Below are positions 18,344-26,630 of a stretch of DNA of 64,000 nucleotides, one piece after another (within the stretch, counting starts at the first letter, position 1; each line of letters starts with the position of its first letter). Below the pieces are notes generated by a model. The model worked only from the letters and a program-made list of their open reading frames with translations, searched no databases and was not told the DNA's origin. This DNA is from Parabacteroides sp. PH5-46 (lineage in GTDB: Bacteria; Bacteroidota; Bacteroidia; Bacteroidales; Tannerellaceae), in assembly GCF_029892785.1 (NCBI RefSeq), contig NZ_JARXXA010000004.1, positions 186,001 through 250,000 on the forward strand. The letters are read 5' to 3'. The position numbers were made by a program, and so were the translations under genes.

Positions 18344-21173
18344 TCACTTTCACTGGTTTTTCGTCTATTAGCAGGATGTATAAACCTTTTGTAAAGGAGG
18401 TAAGGTCTATTTGTGTGCATTTTTGCTTAAACATTAGCTGATTACCAGTGCTTGAAAATACGCTTACTTCGGGTATCACACCGTTTTTAGTTTTTATATA
18501 TACGATGCCTTTGGTTGGGTTGGGGTATACGCTGACATCCTCTGCAGCTCCAACATCTACAATGCCTACTGTATTATCTGCACGGATAATGGTTATTGTA
18601 TAGGTTTCTATTGCCCCATTTTCGGCCGTTACGATAACTTTAAATACGTTTTCGCCTATGTCCAATGTCCAGGTGCCCGTATCACCGCCTACCTCGGCTT
18701 TTTCGCTGTTTGCTGTTGCGAGAATGGTAATGATCTGTACGTCATTGCCTACGCTTAGGCTATATTCTGTAATTGTTGCGTTGAACTCCGGACTTAATCC
18801 ACTTTCGCTTAGTGTTAGGCTTAACAAAGTAGCATCGGAGCTGGGGGGGACAACCAACATAAGTTTCCCCAAGATATCCGTTTTAAAGTAAGCTCCTGCG
18901 GGTAAATTAGCGGTTGCTCTACCTGTAAAATCGAACGTGCCGCCATTAATTAGCGTGTAGGTGCCTGTTGGCAGTGTGCCGCTAAAGATAATATTCAGAT
19001 TGAATTTTTCCGTTCCCAATGTACCTATATCAAATGTTCCTCCTACTGTCAAAGCGGGGTTTGCTGCGCTTGTCCCCGTCAGGTCGATTGCGATTGTGCT
19101 ACCGTCGGCAAGCGTAGCGTTTCCGCTGATGCTGCATGTGCCACCGGTTTTTATATCAAGGCTGCCCGCAAGGTCTAAATCGGAAGCGATCAGCGTTTTG
19201 CCGTTTGCAATCGTTACGCCGCCGGTGGAATGGAACGGGTTATTGAATGTTGTATTTTCGTTGACGCTCAATATGTCCGAACTGCTGATTGCTCCGCCGG
19301 TGAATTCGTAGCCGGTACTGGAGATGGTCATGTTTGCGGGCTCAACGCCTTCGGCAGCAACCTCCACATCCTTGCTCACAGCTATGTTGTTGAAGACGAC
19401 GTTGTCGCCGTTTTTGAAATATGTCCTGAAGTTGTCGGTGTACCAGTTGGTGTTCGTCTCGGTTGTATTCCACAAAGTGGCGCCGATGCCGGTCCAAGTG
19501 AGTGTCGTGTTGCCGGTGATGAGACCGAATATGAGGGTTTTGTCCTCATCGGCTAAATAAAGTCCGCCGCGAATGCCACCGAGTGTCACGTCGATATTGA
19601 TTTGGTCGAGTCCGGAAATCTGCGAGCCTTGCATTAGGATATAATAGGTGTCGCTCGAGGCGCTGCTTAAATCGCCGAGCTTGATTGTTGTTTCGTTCGC
19701 TCCGGCGGCGAAAGTCACTTTGCCGGTGGCGGAGATTTTATTCGTTCTCAAATCACCGGACAAATCCAGTGTTGCGCCGTTGAAGGAGGCCGTGTCTACG
19801 TTGAGCGTGCCGATCGGCGTTACGGTGCCTTTGAAGTTGGCGGTATTTAAGGCTGCACCGCTTTCGGAGGTCAATGCGCCTACGTTTTGTGTGAAGGTAC
19901 CGCCGAGTGATGCCTTAGTGGCCAAGTGGATGGTGCCTGCGTTTTGTATGAAGGTGCCGCCGAAGTTCTCGGAATTTCCAGACAGGGTAAGCGTGCCCGT
20001 GCCATTTTTCGTAATGGCGCCGTTGCCGGAAAGAACAGACGAAAGCATTTGGTCGGCTGTGTTGTTGAGGGTCAGTGTTTTGCCGTCTGCAATCGTTACG
20101 CCGCCGGTGGAATTGAATTGGTTTTTGAATGTTGTATTTTCGTTGACGCTCAATATGCCCGAACTGCTGATTGCTCCGCCGGTGAATTCGTAGCCGGTAC
20201 TGGAAATGGTCATGTTTGCGGGCGCAACGCCTTCGGCAGCAACTTCCACATCCTTGCTCACAGCTATGTTGTTGAAGACGACGTTGTCGCCGTTTTTGAA
20301 ATATGTCCTGAAGTTGCCGGTGTCCCAGTTGGTGTTCGTCTCGGTTGTATTCCACAAAGTGGCGCCGATGCCGATCCAAGTGAGTGTCGTGTTGCCGGTG
20401 ATGAGACCGAATATGAGGGTTTGGTCTCCATCGGCTAAATAAAGTCCACCGCGAATGTCACCGAGAGTCACGTTGATATCGATTTGGTCGAGTCTGGAAA
20501 TCTGTTGGCCTTGCATTAGAGCATAAGTGAGGTTGTTCTGGACGTTGCTCAAATCGCCAAGATTGATTGTTGTTTTATTCGCTCCGGCCTCGAAAGTCAC
20601 ATTACCGGTGGCGACAATTTTATTCGTGCCTAATGTGCCGGACAAATCCAGCGTTGCTCCATTGAAGGAGGCCGTGGCTACCTTGAGTGTTCCGGTCGGT
20701 GTTACGGTGCCTTTGAAGTTGGCGTTTTCTAAGCTTGCATTGTTTTCAGAGGTCAGTGTGCCTGCGGTTTGTGTGAAGGTGCCACCGATTGATGCTTTAG
20801 CGGCCAAGTGGATGGTACCGCTGTTTTGCGTAACGCTGCCATCGCCGGAGATAGAGCCGGCAATGGTTATTGTTTCATTGTTATTAACAGAAAAAGTTAG
20901 CACTCCTCCCGTATTTACATTAAACAAACCTAGCAGACTAATGCTTCCTTGCCCGCTAATGGTAACATCTTTGTCTCCAAAGTTTATGGTTTCCAGGAGC
21001 GAATGATCGTCGTTGTAAATACTGATGATATCGCCATCTGCCCATGTAATATTTGCAGCGCGCAAATCATCTAAAGTGGAATACATTTTGCCATCGCCAA
21101 CTTCGTAGTTGTTTGCACTTGCCGATAAGAAAGAGATCAAGAAAAGTATAAATATGAGGAAATTCTTTTTCAT
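18333..21173 (-). CDS. Secreted repeat protein with cadherin-like domain and type IX secretion sorting tail
   Basis: A 946-residue exported protein. A signal peptide (FLIFILFLISFLSASA) is followed by autotransporter-like beta-helix sequence with many G-T-L-T and N-A-G-T turns. Two copies of a long repeat, about 250 residues each at a 294-residue period (about residues 114-363 and 408-657), are nearly identical in places. Residues about 780-870 form a cadherin-like beta-sandwich (LSESGLSPEFNATITEYS). The last 70 residues, starting YPNPTKGIVYIK and ending in a basic K-V-I-R-K, fit the Por secretion system C-terminal sorting domain, implying export by a type IX machine and surface attachment. 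No type IX secretion genes are in this window. Its role is unknown; adhesion is a guess. Confidence 0.82.
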   Translation of the reverse strand: MKKNFLIFILFLISFLSASANNYEVGDGKMYSTLDDLRAANITWADGDIISIYNDDHSLLETINFGDKDVTISGQGSISLLGLFNVNTGGVLTFSVNNNETITIAGSISGDGSVTQNSGTIHLAAKASIGGTFTQTAGTLTSENNASLENANFKGTVTPTGTLKVATASFNGATLDLSGTLGTNKIVATGNVTFEAGANKTTINLGDLSNVQNNLTYALMQGQQISRLDQIDINVTLGDIRGGLYLADGDQTLIFGLITGNTTLTWIGIGATLWNTTETNTNWDTGNFRTYFKNGDNVVFNNIAVSKDVEVAAEGVAPANMTISSTGYEFTGGAISSSGILSVNENTTFKNQFNSTGGVTIADGKTLTLNNTADQMLSSVLSGNGAITKNGTGTLTLSGNSENFGGTFIQNAGTIHLATKASLGGTFTQNVGALTSESGAALNTANFKGTVTPIGTLNVDTASFNGATLDLSGDLRTNKISATGKVTFAAGANETTIKLGDLSSASSDTYYILMQGSQISGLDQINIDVTLGGIRGGLYLADEDKTLIFGLITGNTTLTWTGIGATLWNTTETNTNWYTDNFRTYFKNGDNVVFNNIAVSKDVEVAAEGVEPANMTISSTGYEFTGGAISSSDILSVNENTTFNNPFHSTGGVTIANGKTLIASDLDLAGSLDIKTGGTCSISGNATLADGSTIAIDLTGTSAANPALTVGGTFDIGTLGTEKFNLNIIFSGTLPTGTYTLINGGTFDFTGRATANLPAGAYFKTDILGKLMLVVPPSSDATLLSLTLSESGLSPEFNATITEYSLSVGNDVQIITILATANSEKAEVGGDTGTWTLDIGENVFKVIVTAENGAIETYTITIIRADNTVGIVDVGAAEDVSVYPNPTKGIVYIKTKNGVIPEVSVFSSTGNQLMFKQKCTQIDLTSFTKGLYILLIDEKPVKVIRK
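19201..19950 (-). repeat. Long direct repeat, copy 2 (C-proximal)
   Basis: About 750 bases inside the repeat-protein gene that recur 882 bases away (20083-20832). The first 438 bases are nearly identical in the two copies and the rest is clearly related but more diverged. The period of 882 keeps the reading frame (294 codons). Confidence 0.85.
20083..20832 (-). repeat. Long direct repeat, copy 1 (N-proximal)
   Basis: Partner of the repeat at 19201-19950. The conserved block codes for the segment running from TLTWIGIGATLWNTTETN to GGVTIADGKTL. High nucleotide identity over this block suggests a fairly recent duplication or gene conversion, and makes the gene prone to unequal recombination. 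Confidence 0.85.
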
Positions 21174-21217
21174 AATATTTAGCCGTATAATATGTGTTAA
21201 TATTTTTAAGAAACACG

Positions 21218-21247
21218 CAAATATACTTATAATATTTTAACTACAAA
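21218..21247 (-). promoter_or_regulatory. Candidate promoter of the type IX cargo gene
   Basis: The minus strand has TATATTTG (complement of 21218-21225), a perfect TAnnTTTG box 45 bases upstream of the ATG, with TTTG (21244-21247) 18 bases further upstream. The spacer is one base shorter than the usual 19-21. Confidence 0.5.
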
Positions 21248-21297
21248 ATAAGGGAGATGAACTTTTTATAATATTATTTGGCTCCTTTATTAATTTG

Positions 21298-22218
21298 TTA
21301 TCGGAGTTTCAGAAGATCTCCTTCTGTCGGGATGTAGTCTTCTTTTTTCTTGTTCATTTTGTACAGGCTTTTTATCTGTATGCCGTACTTCTGGGAGATA
21401 CTGTGCATGGATTCACCGATTTGCACGATGTGGTCGTAGTATGGTTTGTCGGCTTTTTTCTTTTTCTTTACCAGGTAAACGATGTCTCCTTTTTGTAGTG
21501 GGAAGGCTTCGGGTATTTCATTGAATTTTCTCAGATCTTTTGCCTGAATACCTGTTGCTTCGGCTATTTGGCTGAGAGCGTCATTGCTTTCTGCATATAC
21601 ATAATTAAGCCCATGGGCCTTGTAAACCGTACGGGCGGTAACAGTGGATGAGGGTTTCTTTTCCGGACTTGTTTTTACGTTGGTCTTGCCCGAGTCATAG
21701 TTGTATAGTTCGTAGTCTTCTATCAGTTTGATCAGTTTGTTGGCGTATGCCTTGTCTGTTGCGTAGCCTGACTTTTGAAGCCCTTTGGCCCATCCTTTAT
21801 AGTCTTTTTGGTTCAGCTTGAAAAGGTCTGAGTAGCGCGAGCGGCTGGTCAGAAACTGGGAGTGGTCTTCGTATGACTCAGCTACATTCTTATATTTGCG
21901 GAAGCATTCATTCTTTTTGTCGTCATTGTGATACACTTTCGCCCCTGTCCAATCGTGACATTTAATGCCGAAATGGTTATTTGATTTTTTGGCAAGCACA
22001 CTCTGCCCGGCACCAGACTCCAACAATCCCTGTGCCAAGGTGATACTGGCAGGAATCTTATGCGTTTGTTGTTGTTGTACAGCGATATGGCTATACTCTT
22101 TGATGTATTTTTCGTACGAAGATATTTTTCGTTGGCTTTCGGCGTGGACGCTGGCATTTATAAAAAACAACAAACAAACAAGGCCGCAAAACCTAACATT
22201 CCCTAACATTATATTCAT
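21298..22218 (-). CDS. Secreted glucosaminidase with two LysM domains
   Basis: Predicted peptidoglycan hydrolase. From ATG 22218 (MNIMLGNVRFC) it has 306 residues: a signal peptide ending near SVHAES, a mannosyl-glycoprotein endo-beta-N-acetylglucosaminidase-like domain (residues about 35-180) with the typical LAQGLLESGAGQS and NNHFGIKCH blocks, then two C-terminal LysM peptidoglycan-binding repeats, one around YAESNDALSQIAEATGI and one around HIVQIGESMHSISQKYGI. The lysine-rich linkers are unremarkable. The open frame continues 25 codons upstream of the chosen start, but that region holds the promoter. It probably acts in the periplasm on cell-wall turnover. Confidence 0.9.
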   Translation of the reverse strand: MNIMLGNVRFCGLVCLLFFINASVHAESQRKISSYEKYIKEYSHIAVQQQQTHKIPASITLAQGLLESGAGQSVLAKKSNNHFGIKCHDWTGAKVYHNDDKKNECFRKYKNVAESYEDHSQFLTSRSRYSDLFKLNQKDYKGWAKGLQKSGYATDKAYANKLIKLIEDYELYNYDSGKTNVKTSPEKKPSSTVTARTVYKAHGLNYVYAESNDALSQIAEATGIQAKDLRKFNEIPEAFPLQKGDIVYLVKKKKKADKPYYDHIVQIGESMHSISQKYGIQIKSLYKMNKKKEDYIPTEGDLLKLR

Positions 22219-22242
22219 TGGTTTACTTACAATCTTGATTTG

Positions 22243-22272
22243 CAAAGATAAAGCTATCCAGTAAAATACAAA
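22243..22272 (-). promoter_or_regulatory. Candidate promoter of the LysM glucosaminidase gene
   Basis: The minus strand carries the perfect -7 box TATCTTTG (complement of 22243-22250) 24 bases before the chosen ATG, with TTTG (22269-22272) 18 bases further upstream. Confidence 0.5.
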
Positions 22273-22390
22273 CATAATTGCACGATTTATCAATTATTTT
22301 TAACTTTTCTCACCTTGAAATGCCTGTGCTTGGTAAGCTAATAAATAAACATATCTGATAAACAGAATGTTGTGAGTTTCACTTTTTTTT

Positions 22391-22534
22391 ATTGGGTGAA
22401 ACTCAAAGTTTCACCCGACAGATCCTCAAAGATCACCTCAATGATCTTTAAGTATTACCGCAGTGATCCTTGAAGATCACTCGAGTGAAACTTTCAGTTT
22501 CACAAAGAATGAAAAGCTGAAACTCTGAAACTCT
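22391..22534. repeat. Array of tandem palindromes, about 22-bp period
   Basis: A non-coding array in the divergent gap between the glucosaminidase gene and fhs. At least six imperfect palindromes follow one another with starts at about 22397, 22420, 22442, 22464, 22486 and 22510. Units 1 and 5 have TGAAACT facing AGTTTCA. Units 2 to 4 have GATC near both ends (GATCCT facing AAGATC). The first unit is a perfect 10-bp stem (GGGTGAAACT) with a 3-base loop. The array ends about 90 bases before the fhs start. It could be phased protein-binding sites or a degenerate repeat element; no function is evident. Confidence 0.8.
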
Positions 22535-22626
22535 TAACAGAAAGAGAAAGACCTTTTTACTGTTAAAAACTGGAGCGTATCGTATTTAATATGTATGTTT
22601 ACGCCGAAAACACAAAAAAAAGTCTT

Positions 22627-24297
22627 ATGAAGAGTGATATTGAAATAGCTAGAGAGGTTAATCTCAAGAAAATCAAAGACATCGCCGAAGGAATAGGTAT
22701 TCAGAGAAACGACGTGCAAAACTATGGGAAATACATGGCGAAAATCCCATTGAAACTAATTGATGAGGAAGCAATCAAGAAACATAACCTGATATTGGTA
22801 ACTGCCATAACGCCCACCAAAGCAGGGATTGGTAAAACAACCGTTTCTATAGGATTGACACTGGGCCTGAATAAGATAGGCAAAAAAGCGATCGTAGCTT
22901 TGCGGGAACCGTCACTTGGTCCTTGCTTCGGAATGAAGGGAGGAGCTGCCGGAGGAGGATACTCCCAGGTACTACCAATGGAGAATATCAACCTGCATTT
23001 TACAGGTGATTTCCATGCTGTTACCTCGGCGCATAATATGATTACCGCTTTGTTGGATAATTATATCTATCAGACACGCCATTCCTGTGACGGTTTGAAA
23101 GAGATCAAATGGAAACGCGTACTCGACGTAAACGATCGTAGCTTACGGAATATCGTTTCTGGTCTGGGAGGCCCGGCAAATGGAATCCCTACGGAAACAA
23201 GCTTTGATATCACGCCGGCATCGGAAATCATGGCTATTTTATGCCTGGCTTCGGATATTGACGACCTGAAACGACGTGTAGGAGATATCCTGCTGGGATA
23301 CACAAACGATGATCGCCCCTTTACTGTGAATGATCTGGGAGTAGCAGGTGCAATCACTGTCTTGCTGAAGGATGCTTTGCTGCCCAATCTGGTGCAGACT
23401 ACAGAGAATACCGCCGCATTTGTACATGGAGGGCCTTTTGCTAATATTGCTCACGGATGTAATTCGGTTGTTGCCACAAAAATGGCATTGACCTATGCCG
23501 ACTATGTTATAACGGAAGCAGGCTTTGGTGCCGACCTGGGAGCAGAGAAGTTCTTTAACATCAAATGCCGGAAAGCCGGTTTAACGCCCAAGCTTACGGT
23601 AATCGTGGCTACCTCACAAAGCCTGAAGCTGCATGGCGGAGTACCGGAAAGCCGTATAAAAGAACCGGCTAAAGAAGGACTCATCAGCGGTTTGGCTAAC
23701 TTAGACAAGCATATTGATAACATGAAGGGATTCGGACAGCAGGTGATAGTAACCTTCAACCGCTTTGATACAGATACGGATGAAGAGATCAATCTCGTAG
23801 CAGAGCATTGCAAAGCAAGAGGCGTAGGATTTGCCGTAAACAGCGTTTTTGCAGAAGGCGGCGAAGGCGGCATGGAACTAGCTCAGCTGGTAGTAGATAC
23901 CATTGAAAATACACCTTCAACGGCTCCTTTGAAATATACGTATGAAGACGAGGATTCCATCCGGGAGAAGATCCGCAAAGTAGCCGAAAGCATCTATGGC
24001 GCTTCTTCAATCGTATATACCAGCCTTTCCGAGAAGAAGCTAAAGCAAATAGAGGCCTTGGGAATCTCTCATTATCCTGTTTGTATAGCCAAAACGCAAT
24101 ATTCATTCTCCTCTGATCCTAAAGCGTATGGAGTAGCAAAGAATTTTGAGTTGAAAGTACGCGATGTCATTATCAATAACGGCGCAGAGATGATCGTTGC
24201 TGTTATGGGCGAGATCATGCGTATGCCCGGCCTGCCTAAAGAGCCTCAGGCAAAGCATATCGACATTGTAAACGGACAGGTAGAGGGGCTAAGTTAA
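22627..24297 (+). CDS. fhs: Formate--tetrahydrofolate ligase
   Basis: ATP-dependent formation of 10-formyltetrahydrofolate from formate in the cytoplasm. From ATG 22627 ([10 protein letters not shown]) the protein has 556 residues, the usual length. The ATP-binding loop [11 protein letters not shown] lies at residues 62-72, followed by [19 protein letters not shown], a hallmark of the family. It feeds formyl groups to purine synthesis and, in reverse, can release formate with ATP gain. It ends 4 bases before a convergent gene. The array of palindromes lies upstream in what should be its promoter region. Confidence 0.97.
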   Translation: MKSDIEIAREVNLKKIKDIAEGIGIQRNDVQNYGKYMAKIPLKLIDEEAIKKHNLILVTAITPTKAGIGKTTVSIGLTLGLNKIGKKAIVALREPSLGPCFGMKGGAAGGGYSQVLPMENINLHFTGDFHAVTSAHNMITALLDNYIYQTRHSCDGLKEIKWKRVLDVNDRSLRNIVSGLGGPANGIPTETSFDITPASEIMAILCLASDIDDLKRRVGDILLGYTNDDRPFTVNDLGVAGAITVLLKDALLPNLVQTTENTAAFVHGGPFANIAHGCNSVVATKMALTYADYVITEAGFGADLGAEKFFNIKCRKAGLTPKLTVIVATSQSLKLHGGVPESRIKEPAKEGLISGLANLDKHIDNMKGFGQQVIVTFNRFDTDTDEEINLVAEHCKARGVGFAVNSVFAEGGEGGMELAQLVVDTIENTPSTAPLKYTYEDEDSIREKIRKVAESIYGASSIVYTSLSEKKLKQIEALGISHYPVCIAKTQYSFSSDPKAYGVAKNFELKVRDVIINNGAEMIVAVMGEIMRMPGLPKEPQAKHIDIVNGQVEGLS

Positions 24298-24301
24298 TAG
24301 A

Positions 24302-25807
24302 CTAAGCATACCATTCGCGCTTGCGGTTTTTCAGGTTCTGTAGGGTGTCGATGCAGATGTTTACATCGTCTACTACCTGAAAGTCGAACATGCCTACACA
24401 AATAAAGTCGGCGCCATTTTCAAATGCCCAGTTGAAACCATCCTGCGGCGAAATGGCTCCGGCTGCCAATACCTTGAAGCCCATCACCGGAACCTTGGTG
24501 CGATTTACAAACTCAACCGTCCGGTCAGGGAATAGACAGAAGCAGTTATCATGAAACATATTGTGATCCAGGTGTCGCTTGCCGTCTACTTCAAAAGGTT
24601 GGCGGTTTTCACGAGGATGAGCTGACCAGTAGTTGTCGTGATGCATGGTTTTCATATAATAGTCGGGGATGATGCCTTGTTCCTCGCAGGCAATGAAGGA
24701 ATCAACCGTATGTGCAGCCAGGCCGGCGATGTATCCTTCGCCTCTTATCCGGTTCATCATGCCGGCTATCAAGTCTAGTTTTTTGTCTCTTACCAACCAG
24801 TCGCACCAGTTCCCCTGCAACTGTATGATGTCCATGCCATTGTCAATGGCTTGCGTTACGTTGTCGTAGATATCTTTGTTCTTTTCATCAATGCCAACCT
24901 GTACGATAACCTTCATCTTGCTACCGGTTAACTGTCTGTATTTAACCATCATCGACATGGTAGGATAGCCGATATTGATACAATTAACACCCGCCTGTTC
25001 GCAAAGCATCAGTGTTTCGATGATCTTCTTTTCGTTATTGTATGCTTTGAAGAGGCTTTCGGCATAGATCAGATCCCTGGCATGCGCCCAACCACCAATC
25101 AGGTTGCCTCCCATAATCAAACGGCTAAGCTCAAAGTCGCCCAACTTTCCTTTTGGTAGCTCGCCTTTCAGCTTGCTGAGTTCTACCCGGTTGACCTGAA
25201 TAGTCGCTCCGGTAGAGGCGTCAACCTCATATTTCTGATTGTTCCACCAAGCTCCACCTCCAAGGGCTCCCAAGACCGGCAGTGAGACCAGATTCTTAAT
25301 CGCCTCCCGCCTGTTATTGACAGCTTGCTTGTCTGCTTCGGCAGCCACTTTTTTGTTCTTCGATTCCTTATAATACCTGATTAGTTCATCAATTCCGTAG
25401 CCTTTCTCTTTGTAGAAGAAGATGAATATAAGCATCACAGCCTCTACAAATATCTTATTCACAATAAAAACACTCCCGTCATGCGCCCCCAGCAAAGAAA
25501 TACCAAACGGAGGATAAGCAAAATAGTAAAGAACCAACAAAGCAATCCCCCCCAACGAAGCCCAACGGATAAAAACCCCGATAAACAAAGCCAAGCCAAT
25601 AAATATCAACCCATAGATATTCAACAAGTCAATCACCTGCATCCTCACCGGTGAGGCCGCCATCCAATGATAAATACCGGAAGTAAACCCAAACGTATTA
25701 CTCAGAAAACTTTCGGCAGACCAGTTCTCAGCAAACAACTTCGTTAAGCCTTCATACAAAAAATGCCATCCAATGGCCATGCGGAGGATAGTGATGATTA
25801 CTCTCAT
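24302..25807 (-). CDS. DoxX-like membrane domain fused to an aldo/keto reductase-like TIM barrel
   Basis: A 501-residue fusion. Residues 1 to about 145 have four hydrophobic segments of the DoxX type (LRMAIGWHFLYEGLTKL is the typical opening). Residues 163-185 form a twin-arginine-like stretch (NNRREAIKNLVSLPVLG, with R166 and R167) followed by a short hydrophobic segment. Residues about 210-501 look like a TIM-barrel oxidoreductase domain with LSRLIMGGNLIGGWAH and the C-terminal GFKVLAAGAISPQDGF. DoxX proteins are quinone-linked or redox membrane proteins, and the barrel's substrate is unknown. The internal RR motif could place the barrel outside the cytoplasmic membrane. The gene is divergent from the rhomboid gene. 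Confidence 0.75.
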   Translation of the reverse strand: MRVIITILRMAIGWHFLYEGLTKLFAENWSAESFLSNTFGFTSGIYHWMAASPVRMQVIDLLNIYGLIFIGLALFIGVFIRWASLGGIALLVLYYFAYPPFGISLLGAHDGSVFIVNKIFVEAVMLIFIFFYKEKGYGIDELIRYYKESKNKKVAAEADKQAVNNRREAIKNLVSLPVLGALGGGAWWNNQKYEVDASTGATIQVNRVELSKLKGELPKGKLGDFELSRLIMGGNLIGGWAHARDLIYAESLFKAYNNEKKIIETLMLCEQAGVNCINIGYPTMSMMVKYRQLTGSKMKVIVQVGIDEKNKDIYDNVTQAIDNGMDIIQLQGNWCDWLVRDKKLDLIAGMMNRIRGEGYIAGLAAHTVDSFIACEEQGIIPDYYMKTMHHDNYWSAHPRENRQPFEVDGKRHLDHNMFHDNCFCLFPDRTVEFVNRTKVPVMGFKVLAAGAISPQDGFNWAFENGADFICVGMFDFQVVDDVNICIDTLQNLKNRKREWYA

Positions 25808-25961
25808 AATGTTCTTAGTGGTGATTAGATATATTATAATAATTTGCTATTTAGTCTTTCAAGGTATAACACTCGATGCAAATATAAACAGAATAATCAA
25901 ATATGAAATAATTCCCCCGTTTATAAAATCTTTATTATTTTTGGCCGATAAAAAGAGGAGA

Positions 25962-26567
25962 ATGATAACATACTTGATTATTGGGACCACGGCTATCGTG
26001 TCTTTTATCTGTTTTGAGCGAAGGGATTTATTGAATAAGCTGTCGTTTTGCCCTTATGCAGCTTTCAAGAGGGGAGAGTGGTACCGGCTGATTACCCACG
26101 GCTTTGTACACGCCGATATGACGCATCTTTTTGTGAACATGTTTACGCTCTGGTCCTTTGGCGTCTACATGGAGCCCAAGCTCGGAGCGAACGGGCTCAA
26201 CGTATGGGCCTTTCTGGGCTTATACTTCGGAGGGATGATCTTTGCCTCTTGCTACGACTTGTTCAAGTACCGAGACAATATCTACTACCAGTCCATTGGC
26301 GCTTCCGGAGCGGTGTCGGCTGTCTTGTTTTCGTCCTTCATCTTTGATCCCTGGGGGCGGATCTTCTTGTTTGCCATCATTCCGCTTCCCGGTATATTGT
26401 TCGGGCTGTTGTATCTGGTGTATTGTCAATACATGGCCAGGCATTCGTCCGACAATATCAACCACAATGCCCATTTCTACGGAGCTATTTACGGACTTGC
26501 ATACCCGATCTTGCTCAATCATTCTCTTTTATCTGACTTTATTGATATGCTTACCGGTTTTTATTGA
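25962..26567 (+). CDS. Rhomboid family intramembrane serine protease
   Basis: Predicted membrane protease cutting substrates within transmembrane helices. ATG 25962 (MITYLIIGTTA) is preceded by a good Shine-Dalgarno run AAAGAGGAGA, giving 201 residues. The membrane segments carry the rhomboid signatures: WYRLITHGFVHADMTHLFVN, nucleophile S115 in GASG, and the catalytic histidine H171 in NHNAHFYG. The frame remains open 63 codons upstream but those codons run through the divergent promoter region. Substrates are unknown. It is followed 63 bases later by the hybrid two-component regulator. Confidence 0.93.
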   Translation: MITYLIIGTTAIVSFICFERRDLLNKLSFCPYAAFKRGEWYRLITHGFVHADMTHLFVNMFTLWSFGVYMEPKLGANGLNVWAFLGLYFGGMIFASCYDLFKYRDNIYYQSIGASGAVSAVLFSSFIFDPWGRIFLFAIIPLPGILFGLLYLVYCQYMARHSSDNINHNAHFYGAIYGLAYPILLNHSLLSDFIDMLTGFY

Positions 26568-26630
26568 ACAAAATAGGCGCATAGTTCGCCGGAAATGTTT
26601 TACATTTGGAAAATAAAAGGTGGAATGGAT

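Noticed and set aside
19648-20438. Plus-strand open frames over the repeat protein
   Set aside because: They mirror the duplicated repeats in the true minus-strand gene and lack any start context.
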